From a bacterium (GTDB lineage: Bacteria > ARS69): a stretch of DNA of 64,000 nt. Positions within the stretch are counted from its first letter, which is position 1; each line of letters starts with the position of its first letter. The notes beneath the pieces were generated by a model, which made no database searches, was not told where the DNA came from, and worked only from the letters and a program-made list of their open reading frames with translations. The stretch lies in assembly GCA_025774805.1 (NCBI GenBank), contig JALGZR010000012.1:39922-103921 (forward strand). The letters are read 5' to 3'. Positions 41,795 through 50,168 of this stretch are shown here, in pieces. The translations under genes and the position numbers were made by a program.

Positions 41795-44082
41795 GGAAGC
41801 CGCTCCAGCTTCACGTAGCGCGCCAGGATCTTCTTGCGCACCCCTCCGCGGAACCGAATCGTCAGCTTGAGGCGCTCTCCCGATCCCTCGACGGTCTCGA
41901 CGACCCCTTCCCCCCAGCTCGGGTGACGTACCCGCACTCCGGGCCGGACGACGTCCCCGTCCTGGTTCTCTTCCTCGTAGCTCGGAAGGTAGTCCGGCGC
42001 GTCCTCGACCGCGACCCGACGGACTCCGCCGCCGGAGGCGGCCCCGGAGGGGCACGCGGATCGCCGCCACGGCACGCCCGATGCGGCCTCCCCCCCCTCC
42101 GATCTCCTCCGAGCGGGGAAGCCGAGCGTCCGGCACTCGACATGATCGGGGTCGATCTCCTCGAGGAACCGGGACGGCATGCAGTCACCGTACCCGCCGA
42201 ACCGCCGGCGTCTCCCCGCGTGCAGAAGGACCACCCGGAGATGGGCTCGGGTGAGCCCCACGTAGAACAGTCGCCGCTCCTCCTCCAATCCCTCCGGCTC
42301 GTAGGCGGAGTTCGCGTGGGGAAAGAGCCCCTCCTCGATCCCGGTGATGATCACCCAGGGGAACTCCAGTCCCTTCGCGTTGTGGAGCGTCATCAGCGTG
42401 ACCTTCGGCGCCTCCTCCTCGTACTCGTCGAGATCGGTCAGGAGCGACACCTCTTCGAGGAAGGCCACGACGCCCGTGTCCTCGCGATCGGGGGAGTCGG
42501 CGAACTCCTGCATGGCGGCGAGAAGCTCCAGGACGTTCTCCCACCGGGTCGACGCCTCGCGCTCGGACTCCCGCTCCAGGTAGACGGCGTACTCGACGTC
42601 CGTGAGGATGCGCTCGGTCACTTCGGCCACGGAATCACCCTCCATCCGGGAGGCGGCCCGGTCGACCACTTCGAGGAAGTCCCGGACCTTCGCGCGCGCC
42701 GTCGGGCGCAGCGGAGCGCCCTCGCCCACCGCCGCCCGCCGCATCGCCCCGAGGAGCGAGCCGCCGCCCCCGGCGCGATCCGCTTCAAGATCCTCGAGAG
42801 TCTTTCTGCCGAGCCCGCGCGGGGGCACGTTGATCACCCGGCGGACGGCCACGTCGTCGTTCGGGTTGGCGAGGAGCCGCAGATACGCGATGACGTCCTT
42901 GATCTCGCGCCGCTCGTAGAATCGCTGCCCGCCGACGACCTGGTACGCGAGGCCCCCGAGCTGGAACGTGTTCTCGAGCACCCGGCTCTGGGCGTTCGTG
43001 CGATAGAGGACGACGAACTCGTCGGGGGACCGGTCCTCCTCCTCGACCGCGGCGGTGATGATCTTCAGGACCGCCATCGCCTCCGCCTGCTCATCGGGAA
43101 CCTCGAGAACGAGGACCGGTTCTCCCGTGTCGTTCTCGGTCCAGAGCTCCTTCCCCTTGCGCCCCTCGTTGTGGCGGATCACGCTGTTCGCCGCGAGGAG
43201 GATCGTCTTCGTCGAGCGGTAGTTCTGCTCCAGACGGATCGTCGACGCGTCGGGGAAGTCGGACTCGAAGTCGAGGATGTTCGACAGGTCCGCGCCCCGC
43301 CAGCGATAGATGGACTGATCGTCGTCCCCCACGACGAAGAGCCGTCGGTGATCCCGCGCTACGGCGTGCAGGAACTCGTACTGGCAGCGATTCGTGTCCT
43401 GGTACTCGTCGACGAGGACGTGCGCGAACAGGCTCCCGTAGCGGAGGCGCGTGTCCTCGTCCCGGAGGAGCTGCACGGGCAGCACGAGCAGATCGTCGAA
43501 GTCGAGCGCGCCCTGGGCGCGGAGCGACTCGTCGTAGGCGCGGAACACGCGCACCACGAGCCGGTCCCAGGGACCCTCCGCCTCCCTCTCGAGATCGTCC
43601 GGCGTCTCGAGGTCGTTCTTCGCGCGGGTGATGACGGACAGGAAACGCTCGGGAGGATGCTCCTTCGGCGAGACCCGCAGATCGGCGAGGACCCGTTTCA
43701 GGGCCGAGATCGAATCGGCGCGGTCGAAGATCGAGAAGTCCCGCGCGATGCCGATTCGATCCGCCTCCCTTCGCAGGATCCGCGCCCCGATCGCGTGAAA
43801 CGTGCCGATCCAGACGTTGAGGCCCGTCCCCCCGACCAGGGAGCTGATTCGCTCCTTCATCTCGCCGGCCGCCTTGTTCGTGAACGTCACGGCGAGAATC
43901 GAGCCGGGGTGGACCCCGCGCACCCCGATCAGCCACGCGACGCGCCGGGTCAGAACGCGGGTCTTGCCCGAACCGGCCCCGGCGAGCACGAGGAGCGGCC
44001 CCCCCTCGTGCTCGACGGCCTCACGCTGGGGCGGATTCAGCCCCTCCAGGATCAACTTCTCCCCCCGGGATCGGTGCGGCAC
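41791..44082 (-). CDS. pcrA: ATP-dependent DNA helicase PcrA/UvrD (superfamily 1A)
   Basis: 763 residues. Q-motif LNPPQREAV; Walker A GAGSGKTRVLTRR; motif II VDEYQDTN; motif III GDDDQSIYRWRGA; motif IV EQNYRST; motif V TLHNAKGLEFPWV; motif VI EERRLFYVGLTRA. It unwinds DNA 3'-to-5' in nucleotide excision and mismatch repair and clears RecA from replication forks. The C-terminus (about 710-763) has the Tudor-like RNA-polymerase-binding segment typical of PcrA (GVRVRHPSWGEGVVETVEGSG). The stop codon is contributed by the family A repeat. Confidence 0.97.
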   Translation of the reverse strand: MPHRSRGEKLILEGLNPPQREAVEHEGGPLLVLAGAGSGKTRVLTRRVAWLIGVRGVHPGSILAVTFTNKAAGEMKERISSLVGGTGLNVWIGTFHAIGARILRREADRIGIARDFSIFDRADSISALKRVLADLRVSPKEHPPERFLSVITRAKNDLETPDDLEREAEGPWDRLVVRVFRAYDESLRAQGALDFDDLLVLPVQLLRDEDTRLRYGSLFAHVLVDEYQDTNRCQYEFLHAVARDHRRLFVVGDDDQSIYRWRGADLSNILDFESDFPDASTIRLEQNYRSTKTILLAANSVIRHNEGRKGKELWTENDTGEPVLVLEVPDEQAEAMAVLKIITAAVEEEDRSPDEFVVLYRTNAQSRVLENTFQLGGLAYQVVGGQRFYERREIKDVIAYLRLLANPNDDVAVRRVINVPPRGLGRKTLEDLEADRAGGGGSLLGAMRRAAVGEGAPLRPTARAKVRDFLEVVDRAASRMEGDSVAEVTERILTDVEYAVYLERESEREASTRWENVLELLAAMQEFADSPDREDTGVVAFLEEVSLLTDLDEYEEEAPKVTLMTLHNAKGLEFPWVIITGIEEGLFPHANSAYEPEGLEEERRLFYVGLTRAHLRVVLLHAGRRRRFGGYGDCMPSRFLEEIDPDHVECRTLGFPARRRSEGGEAASGVPWRRSACPSGAASGGGVRRVAVEDAPDYLPSYEEENQDGDVVRPGVRVRHPSWGEGVVETVEGSGERLKLTIRFRGGVRKKILARYVKLERLP

Positions 44083-44117
44083 GCGGAATTAAAAGAGGGC
44101 GAGTGTAACACAGGGGG

Positions 44118-44146
44118 ATCGCGGGATCGCCGCGATTCGCTATGAT
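44118..44146 (+). promoter_or_regulatory. Palindrome and -10-like box upstream of rtcB
   Basis: ATCGCGG and CCGCGAT (44118-44124 and 44130-44136) form a 7-bp inverted repeat directly before TATGAT (44141-44146), a good -10 match. No clear -35 is seen, so an activator- or repressor-bound site is possible. It lies in the short divergent region between pcrA and rtcB. Confidence 0.35.
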
Positions 44147-44174
44147 GAAGGCAGCGTCGGAGAGGAGGTCGAGG

Positions 44175-45368
44175 TTGCCGTTCCGACACGTCCGGGGTGT
44201 TCCCGTCTGGGGCAAGCCCCTCGACAACGCGATCGAGCAGATCGTCCGTTGCGCGAAGGACGCCGAGCGGGCCGCCCTCATGGCCGATCACCATCTCGGT
44301 TACGCGGTCCCGATCGGGGGAGTGATCGCGTACGAGGATCACGTGAGCCCTTCGGGCGTCGGGTACGACATCGCCTGCGGGAACAAGGCGGTTCTCCTCG
44401 ACATCGAGGCCGAGGAGCTGAGGAAGAACATCCGATCGATCATGGACGATCTCTTCCGGACGCTCTCGTTCGGCATCGGACGGAAGAACGTCGAGCGGGT
44501 CGATCATCCCCTCTTCGACGACGATCCCGCCTGGGACGTCCCGATCGCGCGCTCGCTCCGCGAGCTGGCCCTCTCCCAGCTCGGGACCATCGGCAGCGGA
44601 AACCACTACGTCGATCTCTTCCTCGACGAAAAGGACCGCGTCTGGTGCGGCGTGCACTTCGGATCCCGTGGCTTCGGTCACAAGCTGGCCACGCACTTCA
44701 TCCGGGCGGGCGGGGGAAAGGACGGAATGCACGTGGATCCGGTGCTCTTCCGGGCCGATTCCGATCTGGGGAGCCAGTACGTCACCTGCATGAAGCTCGC
44801 CGGCCGCTACGCGTACGCCGGTCGCGACTGGGTCTGCGAGAAGGTGGCCGGCCTGCTGGGGGCCTCGATCCTCGAGGAGGTGCACAATCACCACAACTTC
44901 GCGTGGCGGGAGGAGCACGGGGGACGTTCGCTGTGGGTGGTCCGCAAGGGGGCGACGCCGGCGTTCCCGAACCAGAAGGGGTTCGTGGGTGGCTCCATGG
45001 GGGATGTCTCCGTGATCCTCGAGGGGGTCGATGGCGAGGAGAGCCGGGAGGCGCTCTACTCGACGGTCCACGGCGCCGGGCGGGTGATGTCCCGGCGGCA
45101 GGCGGCGGGGCCGCGGCGCTGGGGGAAGCGCCGGAGGAAGAGGGGAAGACGCCCGGAGGGAGCCATCAGCCGCGACATGATGCTGGACTGGGTGAAGGAG
45201 GCCGGGGTGGAATTGCGGGGCGCGGGAACGGACGAGTCTCCCCACTGCTACAAGCGCCTGCCCGAAGTTCTGGACGCGCACGAGGGGACGATTCGTATCC
45301 TGCACACTTTGCGGCCGGTCGGGGTGGCGATGGCCTCCCCCGACGAGTTCGATCCGTTCATCGACTAA
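44175..45368 (+). CDS. rtcB: RtcB family RNA-splicing ligase
   Basis: 397 residues. The Mn-binding and guanylylation motifs are present: GVGYDIACGNKAV, GTIGSGNHYVDL, HNHHNFAW, and HGAGRVMSRR with the His299 that is GMP-linked in the family. It joins 2',3'-cyclic phosphate (or 3'-phosphate) RNA ends to 5'-OH ends using GTP, in tRNA or rRNA repair. Start TTG 44175 has AGGAGG 6 nt upstream; the ATG at 44142 lies within the TATGAT box. No archease gene is adjacent. The TAA stop is part of the family B element, and a kinase-PP2C pair follows. Confidence 0.93.
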   Translation: MPFRHVRGVPVWGKPLDNAIEQIVRCAKDAERAALMADHHLGYAVPIGGVIAYEDHVSPSGVGYDIACGNKAVLLDIEAEELRKNIRSIMDDLFRTLSFGIGRKNVERVDHPLFDDDPAWDVPIARSLRELALSQLGTIGSGNHYVDLFLDEKDRVWCGVHFGSRGFGHKLATHFIRAGGGKDGMHVDPVLFRADSDLGSQYVTCMKLAGRYAYAGRDWVCEKVAGLLGASILEEVHNHHNFAWREEHGGRSLWVVRKGATPAFPNQKGFVGGSMGDVSVILEGVDGEESREALYSTVHGAGRVMSRRQAAGPRRWGKRRRKRGRRPEGAISRDMMLDWVKEAGVELRGAGTDESPHCYKRLPEVLDAHEGTIRILHTLRPVGVAMASPDEFDPFID

Positions 45369-45547
45369 CCCGGGCGATCCATGAAGATCGTCACGAGATT
45401 GCGGAAACGCCCGCCGGACGGGCACCCGCAGGGGTTCGGACCCGAGGCGTATCTGGACGATACCTCGCAGGGTACGGATACCGAGGACGCCCGTCCGGTG
45501 GCGTGGTTCCGCGATCGCAGTAGATCCTTCATGAATCGTCCGGGTTA
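45366..45547. repeat. Family B inverted-repeat element, complete copy (MITE-like)
   Basis: 182 bp. It begins TAACCCGGGCGATCCATGAA and ends in the inverse of TAACCCGGACGATTCATGAA; the terminal arms are about 58 bp and roughly three quarters identical, both finishing in CCGGACGGGC. The core contains ACCC, GAGG, GTATC and their partners GATAC, CCTC, GGGT, which fold as one hairpin. The first TAA is the stop codon of rtcB. A second, truncated copy is at 18788-18899. No transposase is inside. Confidence 0.85.
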
Positions 45548-45588
45548 ACAGCGCGAGTCCGCGAACTCGCCGCGGAAGGAGACGCGGA

Positions 45589-46332
45589 ATGGTCCGACGG
45601 TCCGTGAAGGGAGTCCCCCGCATCGAGTCCTTCGATCTCGAGCCGGGACGCATCCTGGCCGGAAAGTACGAGATCGTCGACAAGCTGGGAGAGGGGTGGG
45701 AAGGGGAAGTCTACCGGATCCGCGAAACGGTGACCGGGATTCCGCGCGCGGCCAAGTGCTTCTTCCCGCACCGCAATCCGAACGACCGGGCCGCGCGGTT
45801 CTACGCGCGCAAGCTCCACAAGCTGCGGCACTGTCCGATCGTGATCCAGTACCACGGGCGGGAGACGTTCATCTCCCGCCGGCAGCGGATCACCGTGCTC
45901 ATCTCCGAGTTCGTGGAGGGGGAGCTCCTCTCCGACTTCCTCCGCCGGCAGCCGTCGCGCCGGCTCTCCCCCTTCGCGGCGATGCACCTGCTCCACGCCC
46001 TGGCGGTGGGAATCGAGGAGATTCACGGCTTGCGCGAGTACCACGGGGATCTCCACGAGGGGAACGTCATGGTGTGCCGGTTCGGACTCGGCTTCGACCT
46101 CAAACTCCTCGACCTCTACCACTGGGAAACGCCCCGTCCCGAGAACATTCGAGAGGACGTCGTGGACATGATCAAGGTCTTCCACGAGGCGCTGGGCGGG
46201 GCGAAGCGATACGCCTCCCAGCCACCCGAGGTGAAGGAGATCTGCCGGGGATTGAAGCGATCCCTCATCACGGCGCGATTCCGCACCGCGGGCGAGATCC
46301 GGCGACACCTGGAGGGCCTGGAGTGGACGTAG
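45589..46332 (+). CDS. Small serine/threonine protein kinase-like protein
   Basis: 247 residues, little more than a kinase domain. ATP lysine K56 (RAAKCFF), glycine loop LGEGWEGEVY, catalytic loop EYHGDLHEGNV with D154 and N159, and D175 in LLDLYH in place of DFG. The Mg-binding Asp is kept, but the loop sequence HGDLHEGN is closer to the lipopolysaccharide kinase/RIO-type than to classic Hanks kinases, so a small-molecule or unusual protein target is possible. GGAAGGAG lies before the ATG. The stop overlaps the PP2C start by 10 nt; the pair probably works as a kinase-phosphatase switch. Confidence 0.85.
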   Translation: MVRRSVKGVPRIESFDLEPGRILAGKYEIVDKLGEGWEGEVYRIRETVTGIPRAAKCFFPHRNPNDRAARFYARKLHKLRHCPIVIQYHGRETFISRRQRITVLISEFVEGELLSDFLRRQPSRRLSPFAAMHLLHALAVGIEEIHGLREYHGDLHEGNVMVCRFGLGFDLKLLDLYHWETPRPENIREDVVDMIKVFHEALGGAKRYASQPPEVKEICRGLKRSLITARFRTAGEIRRHLEGLEWT

Positions 46333-47207
46333 GCGAGTCCCGCCTGTTCCTCGGGGCCGACCATGCGGTCCCCGAGGTGATCCCCGTGGCCGGGGGAACG
46401 TGCGTCGCCGTTTCCCGCGCGTCCCCGCGACACCCCGAGGGCACCGGCAACGAGGACGGCGCGATGATCCTGGAGATGGGAGAGGACTCGGGTCTGCTGG
46501 CGGTGGCCGACGGCGTCGGGGGAGGTCCCGCCGGTGCGGAGGCCGCCGCGGTCGCCCTCCGGACGATGGCCGAGACCGTCGGTGCCGCGGTACGGGAGGG
46601 ACACGGTCTACGGGCGCCCGTCATCGACGGCATCGAGCACGCGCAGGCGGCCGTGCTCGCGGTGGGCGGAGGAGCGGCCACGACCCTCGCGGTCGTCGAG
46701 ATCGGCCCCGAGACCATCCGTCCCTACCACGTGGGCGACTCGGAGATCCTGCTGACGGGCCAGCGGGGCCGGGTGAAGCTCCGCACGCTCTCCCACTCCC
46801 CCGTCGCCTACGCCGTCGAGTCCGGCCTGCTCGAGGAACGGGACGCGCTCCACCACGACGACCGTCACCTCGTCACGAACGCGCTCGGCATTCCGGACAT
46901 GAGATTCGACGTCGGCTCTCCGATCCGTCTCGCCCCGCGGGATACGCTTCTCCTCGCGACCGACGGCCTCGTCGACAACCTCTACCCCGACGAGATCGTC
47001 GAGGGGATCCGGATCGGTCCGCTGGAGAGGCGAATGCGCGAGGTCGGGGACCTCGCCCGCCGGAGGATGGAGCGGAGCCGGGAGGATGATTCGGCCGGGC
47101 CGCCCCTGACGAGCAAGCCGGGGAAGCCCGGAAAGCCGGACGACCTCACGATCCTGCTCTTTCGGAGAGGACGCGGGCGGGAGCGGGGACGGCGCAAGGG
47201 GAGCTGA
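46323..47207 (+). CDS. PP2C-family serine/threonine phosphatase
   Basis: 294 residues. Metal-binding motifs of the PPM family: NEDGAMIL, VADGVGGGPAGAEAA, HVGDSEILL, LLATDGLVDN and PDDLTILLF. It removes phosphate from Ser/Thr using two Mn/Mg ions. The start GTG 46323 lies inside the last codons of the kinase gene with GGAGG 7 nt upstream, so the two are translated together. The C-terminus is a basic Lys/Arg tail (GRGRERGRRKGS) that might bind RNA or another acidic partner. Confidence 0.88.
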   Translation: MDVGESRLFLGADHAVPEVIPVAGGTCVAVSRASPRHPEGTGNEDGAMILEMGEDSGLLAVADGVGGGPAGAEAAAVALRTMAETVGAAVREGHGLRAPVIDGIEHAQAAVLAVGGGAATTLAVVEIGPETIRPYHVGDSEILLTGQRGRVKLRTLSHSPVAYAVESGLLEERDALHHDDRHLVTNALGIPDMRFDVGSPIRLAPRDTLLLATDGLVDNLYPDEIVEGIRIGPLERRMREVGDLARRRMERSREDDSAGPPLTSKPGKPGKPDDLTILLFRRGRGRERGRRKGS

Positions 47208-47400
47208 GCCGGGAGGCCGGACGTGGAGCCGCTCGAGCCCCTGTTGTTCCCGAGAATCCCATGCAGGGTGAGCTGGCGGTCTGGGGAAGGCCTTCTCTCC
47301 GTCCACACAAGAGTTGCCGAATCAACAGTTTCGAGTTTTCGGGATCCCCAGGTGCGGCAGCCGTAGTAGTGCTACTCGTGTTCGGCCTGTCGTTCGCGCG

Positions 47401-48210
47401 TCACGGCCGCGATCCCGCGAGCACCTCCTGGAACCTTGCTTCGCACAATCCCTTGAACCGGTTCAAGACGTTTCCCGTGACCCGGTTGTGGATCCTCTCC
47501 CAGATGGTGTTGATCACGTGCTTGCTGGGCCAATCGTCTCTTCCGTAAAAGTCGAATCCTACGGCAAAAAACACCTGCGTCTGCTCCACCTCACCCCGAC
47601 TGGCGATCGGGGATCGCACGTACGTGACGAAGAACCCGATCGGATAACCGCCACTGCACTCGTACAGGAGGTAGCGCGCGTTGTCGAAGTCAGAGGAGTT
47701 GGGGAAACTCTCGAATTTCAGCGCGTCCAGCCTGAACAGCGGAATCTTATTCAGGCCGAACATGTCGTTCTTGATTCCGAGCAGGTGCCTCCTCCGATCC
47801 AGCAGATAGATGGACACGTGTTCCAGGCGTCCCTCCTCCCGCTCGACGGCGGCAAGATGATTCGGCCAGTGAACGGAATCGCGGTCCCATCTCAGCAGCT
47901 CCTCAAACGCGAACTGGGACGGAACGTTGATGCCGATCCTGTGGATGTTGAGGATCGCGTACTTCGTGACACTGATTCCCAGGCGCTGGAGTATTCGTTG
48001 GCCGTAGTCCTCTCTTTCAGCCTCCGAAGTGAACTCGACCAGCGTCGGGATGGCGGGTTTTTGGAGAACGAAAAGCCTGATGTCGGACAGGAGTCCCGGG
48101 CTCTTTGCGGGAGCGGTTGGTTGTGCATCGCCGGAGGCGGTGCTACTCGATGGCCAGGTCACGTTCACGACTTTGGAGAGGTTGACAGGTGCCCGCTCAC
48201 CCGGGACCAT
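47401..48210 (-). CDS. Hypothetical protein of unknown function
   Basis: 269 residues, no family recognised. The N-terminal 40 residues are Ser/Ala/Pro-rich; then comes a mixed alpha/beta protein with GQRILQRLGISVTKYAILNI, GIKNDMFGLNKI and ARYLLYECSGGYPIGFF. No signal peptide or membrane segment is evident. Its base composition is visibly lower in G+C than the flanking genes and its codon use is less biased, hinting at recent acquisition. It faces away from the cyclic-nucleotide operon, sharing an upstream region of about 180 bp with it; no functional link is shown. The start is tentative. Confidence 0.6.
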   Translation of the reverse strand: MVPGERAPVNLSKVVNVTWPSSSTASGDAQPTAPAKSPGLLSDIRLFVLQKPAIPTLVEFTSEAEREDYGQRILQRLGISVTKYAILNIHRIGINVPSQFAFEELLRWDRDSVHWPNHLAAVEREEGRLEHVSIYLLDRRRHLLGIKNDMFGLNKIPLFRLDALKFESFPNSSDFDNARYLLYECSGGYPIGFFVTYVRSPIASRGEVEQTQVFFAVGFDFYGRDDWPSKHVINTIWERIHNRVTGNVLNRFKGLCEARFQEVLAGSRP

Positions 48211-48360
48211 CGTCCTGAGTGTCGCTCGCAGTCAAGGAAATGCGCGAGTGAGCCGCACGCCCCCAGGAGCGGCCTGGGCCGAACTCCCGAACCGCCCGCT
48301 CCGGACGCCGGAATTCACTACCCCTGACAACGGCCGGGGTGCTATCCTTGCTGGTACAGT

Positions 48361-48392
48361 CGGCCAAGGTGGTGCACGGCCAAGGTGGTGCA
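48361..48392. repeat. Tandem 16-bp direct repeat before the flavoenzyme start
   Basis: CGGCCAAGGTGGTGCA occurs twice in a row. Each copy contains AAGGTGG, a possible ribosome-binding site; the second is spaced correctly for ATG 48394. Confidence 0.7.
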
Positions 48393-48393
48393 A

Positions 48394-49776
48394 ATGCGAT
48401 CCGGGCAGCCATGGCCGGCGCCCGTCGAGTCCCCTAGCGAGCTCCGACTGGACGACGGAGCGCGCATTGGCGTGATCGGAGGGGGGCCGGCCGGTTCGTT
48501 CTTCAGTTATTTCCTCCTCGACATGGCCGGCCGCGTCGGCCTCGACCTCGAAGTCGACGTGTACGAGCCGCGTGACTACACGCGCCCGGCCCCGTACGGC
48601 TGCAACATGTGCGGCGGCATCGTCTCCGAGTCACTCGTGCAGACCCTCGCCACTGAGGGGATCATTCTGCCGCCCGAGACCATCGAGCGCGGGATCGATT
48701 CCTACGTGCTCCACACGGACGTCGGCAGCGTCCGGATCGGGACCCCCACCCACGAGATGCGGATCGCCGCCGTCTACCGAGGCGCCGGCCCGCGTGACGC
48801 CGCGGAGGGAAGCGCCACCCGCAGCTTCGACGGATACCTCCAGAAGCTCGCAGTCGGGAAGGGCGCGCGTGTGGTGCGCGAGCGCGTGTCGAACGTGGAA
48901 CGGACGAACGGACGGTTCGCCGTCAAAAGGAAGGGGGCCGACCCGGTCTCGTACGACCTCGTGGCCGTGGCCACCGGCATTAACTCCGGCGCCAAGACTC
49001 TCCTCGATGGCCTCGACCTGAGCTACCGTCCGCCGCGCGCGACGAAGACGGTCATCCAGGAGTACCGGCTGGGCGAAGAGGGGGTCCGCCGGACGATCGG
49101 CACCTCGATGCACGTGTTCCTCCTGGACATTCGCCGACTGGAGTTCGCGGCCGTCATTCCCAAGGGCGAGTACGCCACCATCTGTCTTCTTGGAGAGGAC
49201 ATCGACAAGGCCCTGGTAGACGACTTTCTGAGTTCGGCTCCCCTTCGGCGCTGCCTGCCCGTCGCGGAGCAGCCGCCGTGCCACTGCTCGCCGCGGATCG
49301 CGGTGCAAGGAGCGTTCCGTCCGTACGACGATCGCCTCCTTTTCATCGGGGACTGCGGCGTCACGCGCCTGTACAAGGACGGCATCGGCGCCGCTTACCG
49401 GACCGCGAAGGCCGCCGCCAAGACGGTTGTCTTCCACGGCGTTGCCGCTGCGGACTTCGAGAGACATTACTGGCCCGCGTGCTACGCCATCACGAAGGAC
49501 AACACGCTCGGCGGCTGGATCTTCTCGGCGACCCGGCTCGTCCAGAGAATGCGGTTCGCGCGCCGGGCGATCCTTCGCATGGTTGCGCGGGAGCAGCGAG
49601 AGACGGGCATGCCGCGCATGAGCATGATCCTCTGGGATCTCTTCTCGGGAAGCGCTCCGTACCGCGACATCCTGAAGCGCGGCATGCACCCCACCTTCCT
49701 CGCTCGTCTCGCTGGGGACCTGGTCGCAGCGTTGGCAGTACCTCAGGACGTCCATCAGGAGGAGGTTGCTCGATGA
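48394..49776 (+). CDS. Geranylgeranyl-reductase-like FAD-dependent oxidoreductase
   Basis: 460 residues. FAD-binding start IGVIGGGPAGSFFSYFL, then GCNMCGGIVSE (the CxxCGG block seen in GGR-type flavoproteins), SFDGYLQKLA and the second FAD motif FIGDCGVTRLYKDGIGAAYRT. Family members reduce isoprenoid double bonds or hydroxylate aromatic substrates; the substrate here is not known. ATG 48394 follows AAGGTGG; an in-frame GTG 9 nt earlier is possible. The stop overlaps the ATG of the cyclic-nucleotide-binding gene (ATGA), so this enzyme is the first gene of the signalling operon. Confidence 0.85.
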   Translation: MRSGQPWPAPVESPSELRLDDGARIGVIGGGPAGSFFSYFLLDMAGRVGLDLEVDVYEPRDYTRPAPYGCNMCGGIVSESLVQTLATEGIILPPETIERGIDSYVLHTDVGSVRIGTPTHEMRIAAVYRGAGPRDAAEGSATRSFDGYLQKLAVGKGARVVRERVSNVERTNGRFAVKRKGADPVSYDLVAVATGINSGAKTLLDGLDLSYRPPRATKTVIQEYRLGEEGVRRTIGTSMHVFLLDIRRLEFAAVIPKGEYATICLLGEDIDKALVDDFLSSAPLRRCLPVAEQPPCHCSPRIAVQGAFRPYDDRLLFIGDCGVTRLYKDGIGAAYRTAKAAAKTVVFHGVAAADFERHYWPACYAITKDNTLGGWIFSATRLVQRMRFARRAILRMVAREQRETGMPRMSMILWDLFSGSAPYRDILKRGMHPTFLARLAGDLVAALAVPQDVHQEEVAR

Positions 49777-50168
49777 AGAGTGGCGCCCTCGGCAGGGTCT
49801 ACCGGGACGGCGAAGTGATCATGCAGCAGGGGGAGGTCGGGGATTGCATGTACGTGGTCCAGGAGGGTCGCGTGGGCATCTATGTCGAGCGGGATGGACG
49901 GGAGGTCCTGCTCCGGGAGCCGGTCGAGGAGGAGATTGTCCTGGGCGAGATGGCGCTGCTCGGCTCCGAGGTTCGTTCCGCCACGGTGAAGGCACACGGA
50001 GAGGCGCGCGTGCTCACCGTCGACAAGAAGGCGTTTCTGCGCCGCGTGCACGAGGACCCGTCGGTCGTCTTCCAGGTCGTTCGCACGCTCTCCCAGAGGG
50101 TCCGCGAGCTGAGCGCCGAGGTCGCCCGCCTGCGCGCGGAGTCCGGGAAGCGGGGCGCGGGATCGTGA
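49773..50168 (+). CDS. Single-domain cyclic nucleotide-binding protein
   Basis: 131 residues, just one cNMP-binding domain. The phosphate-binding cassette is complete: LGEMALLGSEVRSATV gives the Glu that contacts the ribose and the Arg that contacts the phosphate. GYVV-type beta strands precede it (GDCMYVVQEGRVGIYVE). No DNA-binding or kinase domain is attached, so it may act by binding a partner, perhaps the flavoenzyme upstream or the FHA-cyclase downstream. AGGAGG sits before the ATG. It overlaps both neighbours by 4 nt. Confidence 0.9.
   Translation: MKSGALGRVYRDGEVIMQQGEVGDCMYVVQEGRVGIYVERDGREVLLREPVEEEIVLGEMALLGSEVRSATVKAHGEARVLTVDKKAFLRRVHEDPSVVFQVVRTLSQRVRELSAEVARLRAESGKRGAGS

Noticed and set aside
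41923..44145. Long plus-strand frame antisense to pcrA
   Set aside because: pcrA has all helicase motifs on the minus strand; the antisense frame has none.
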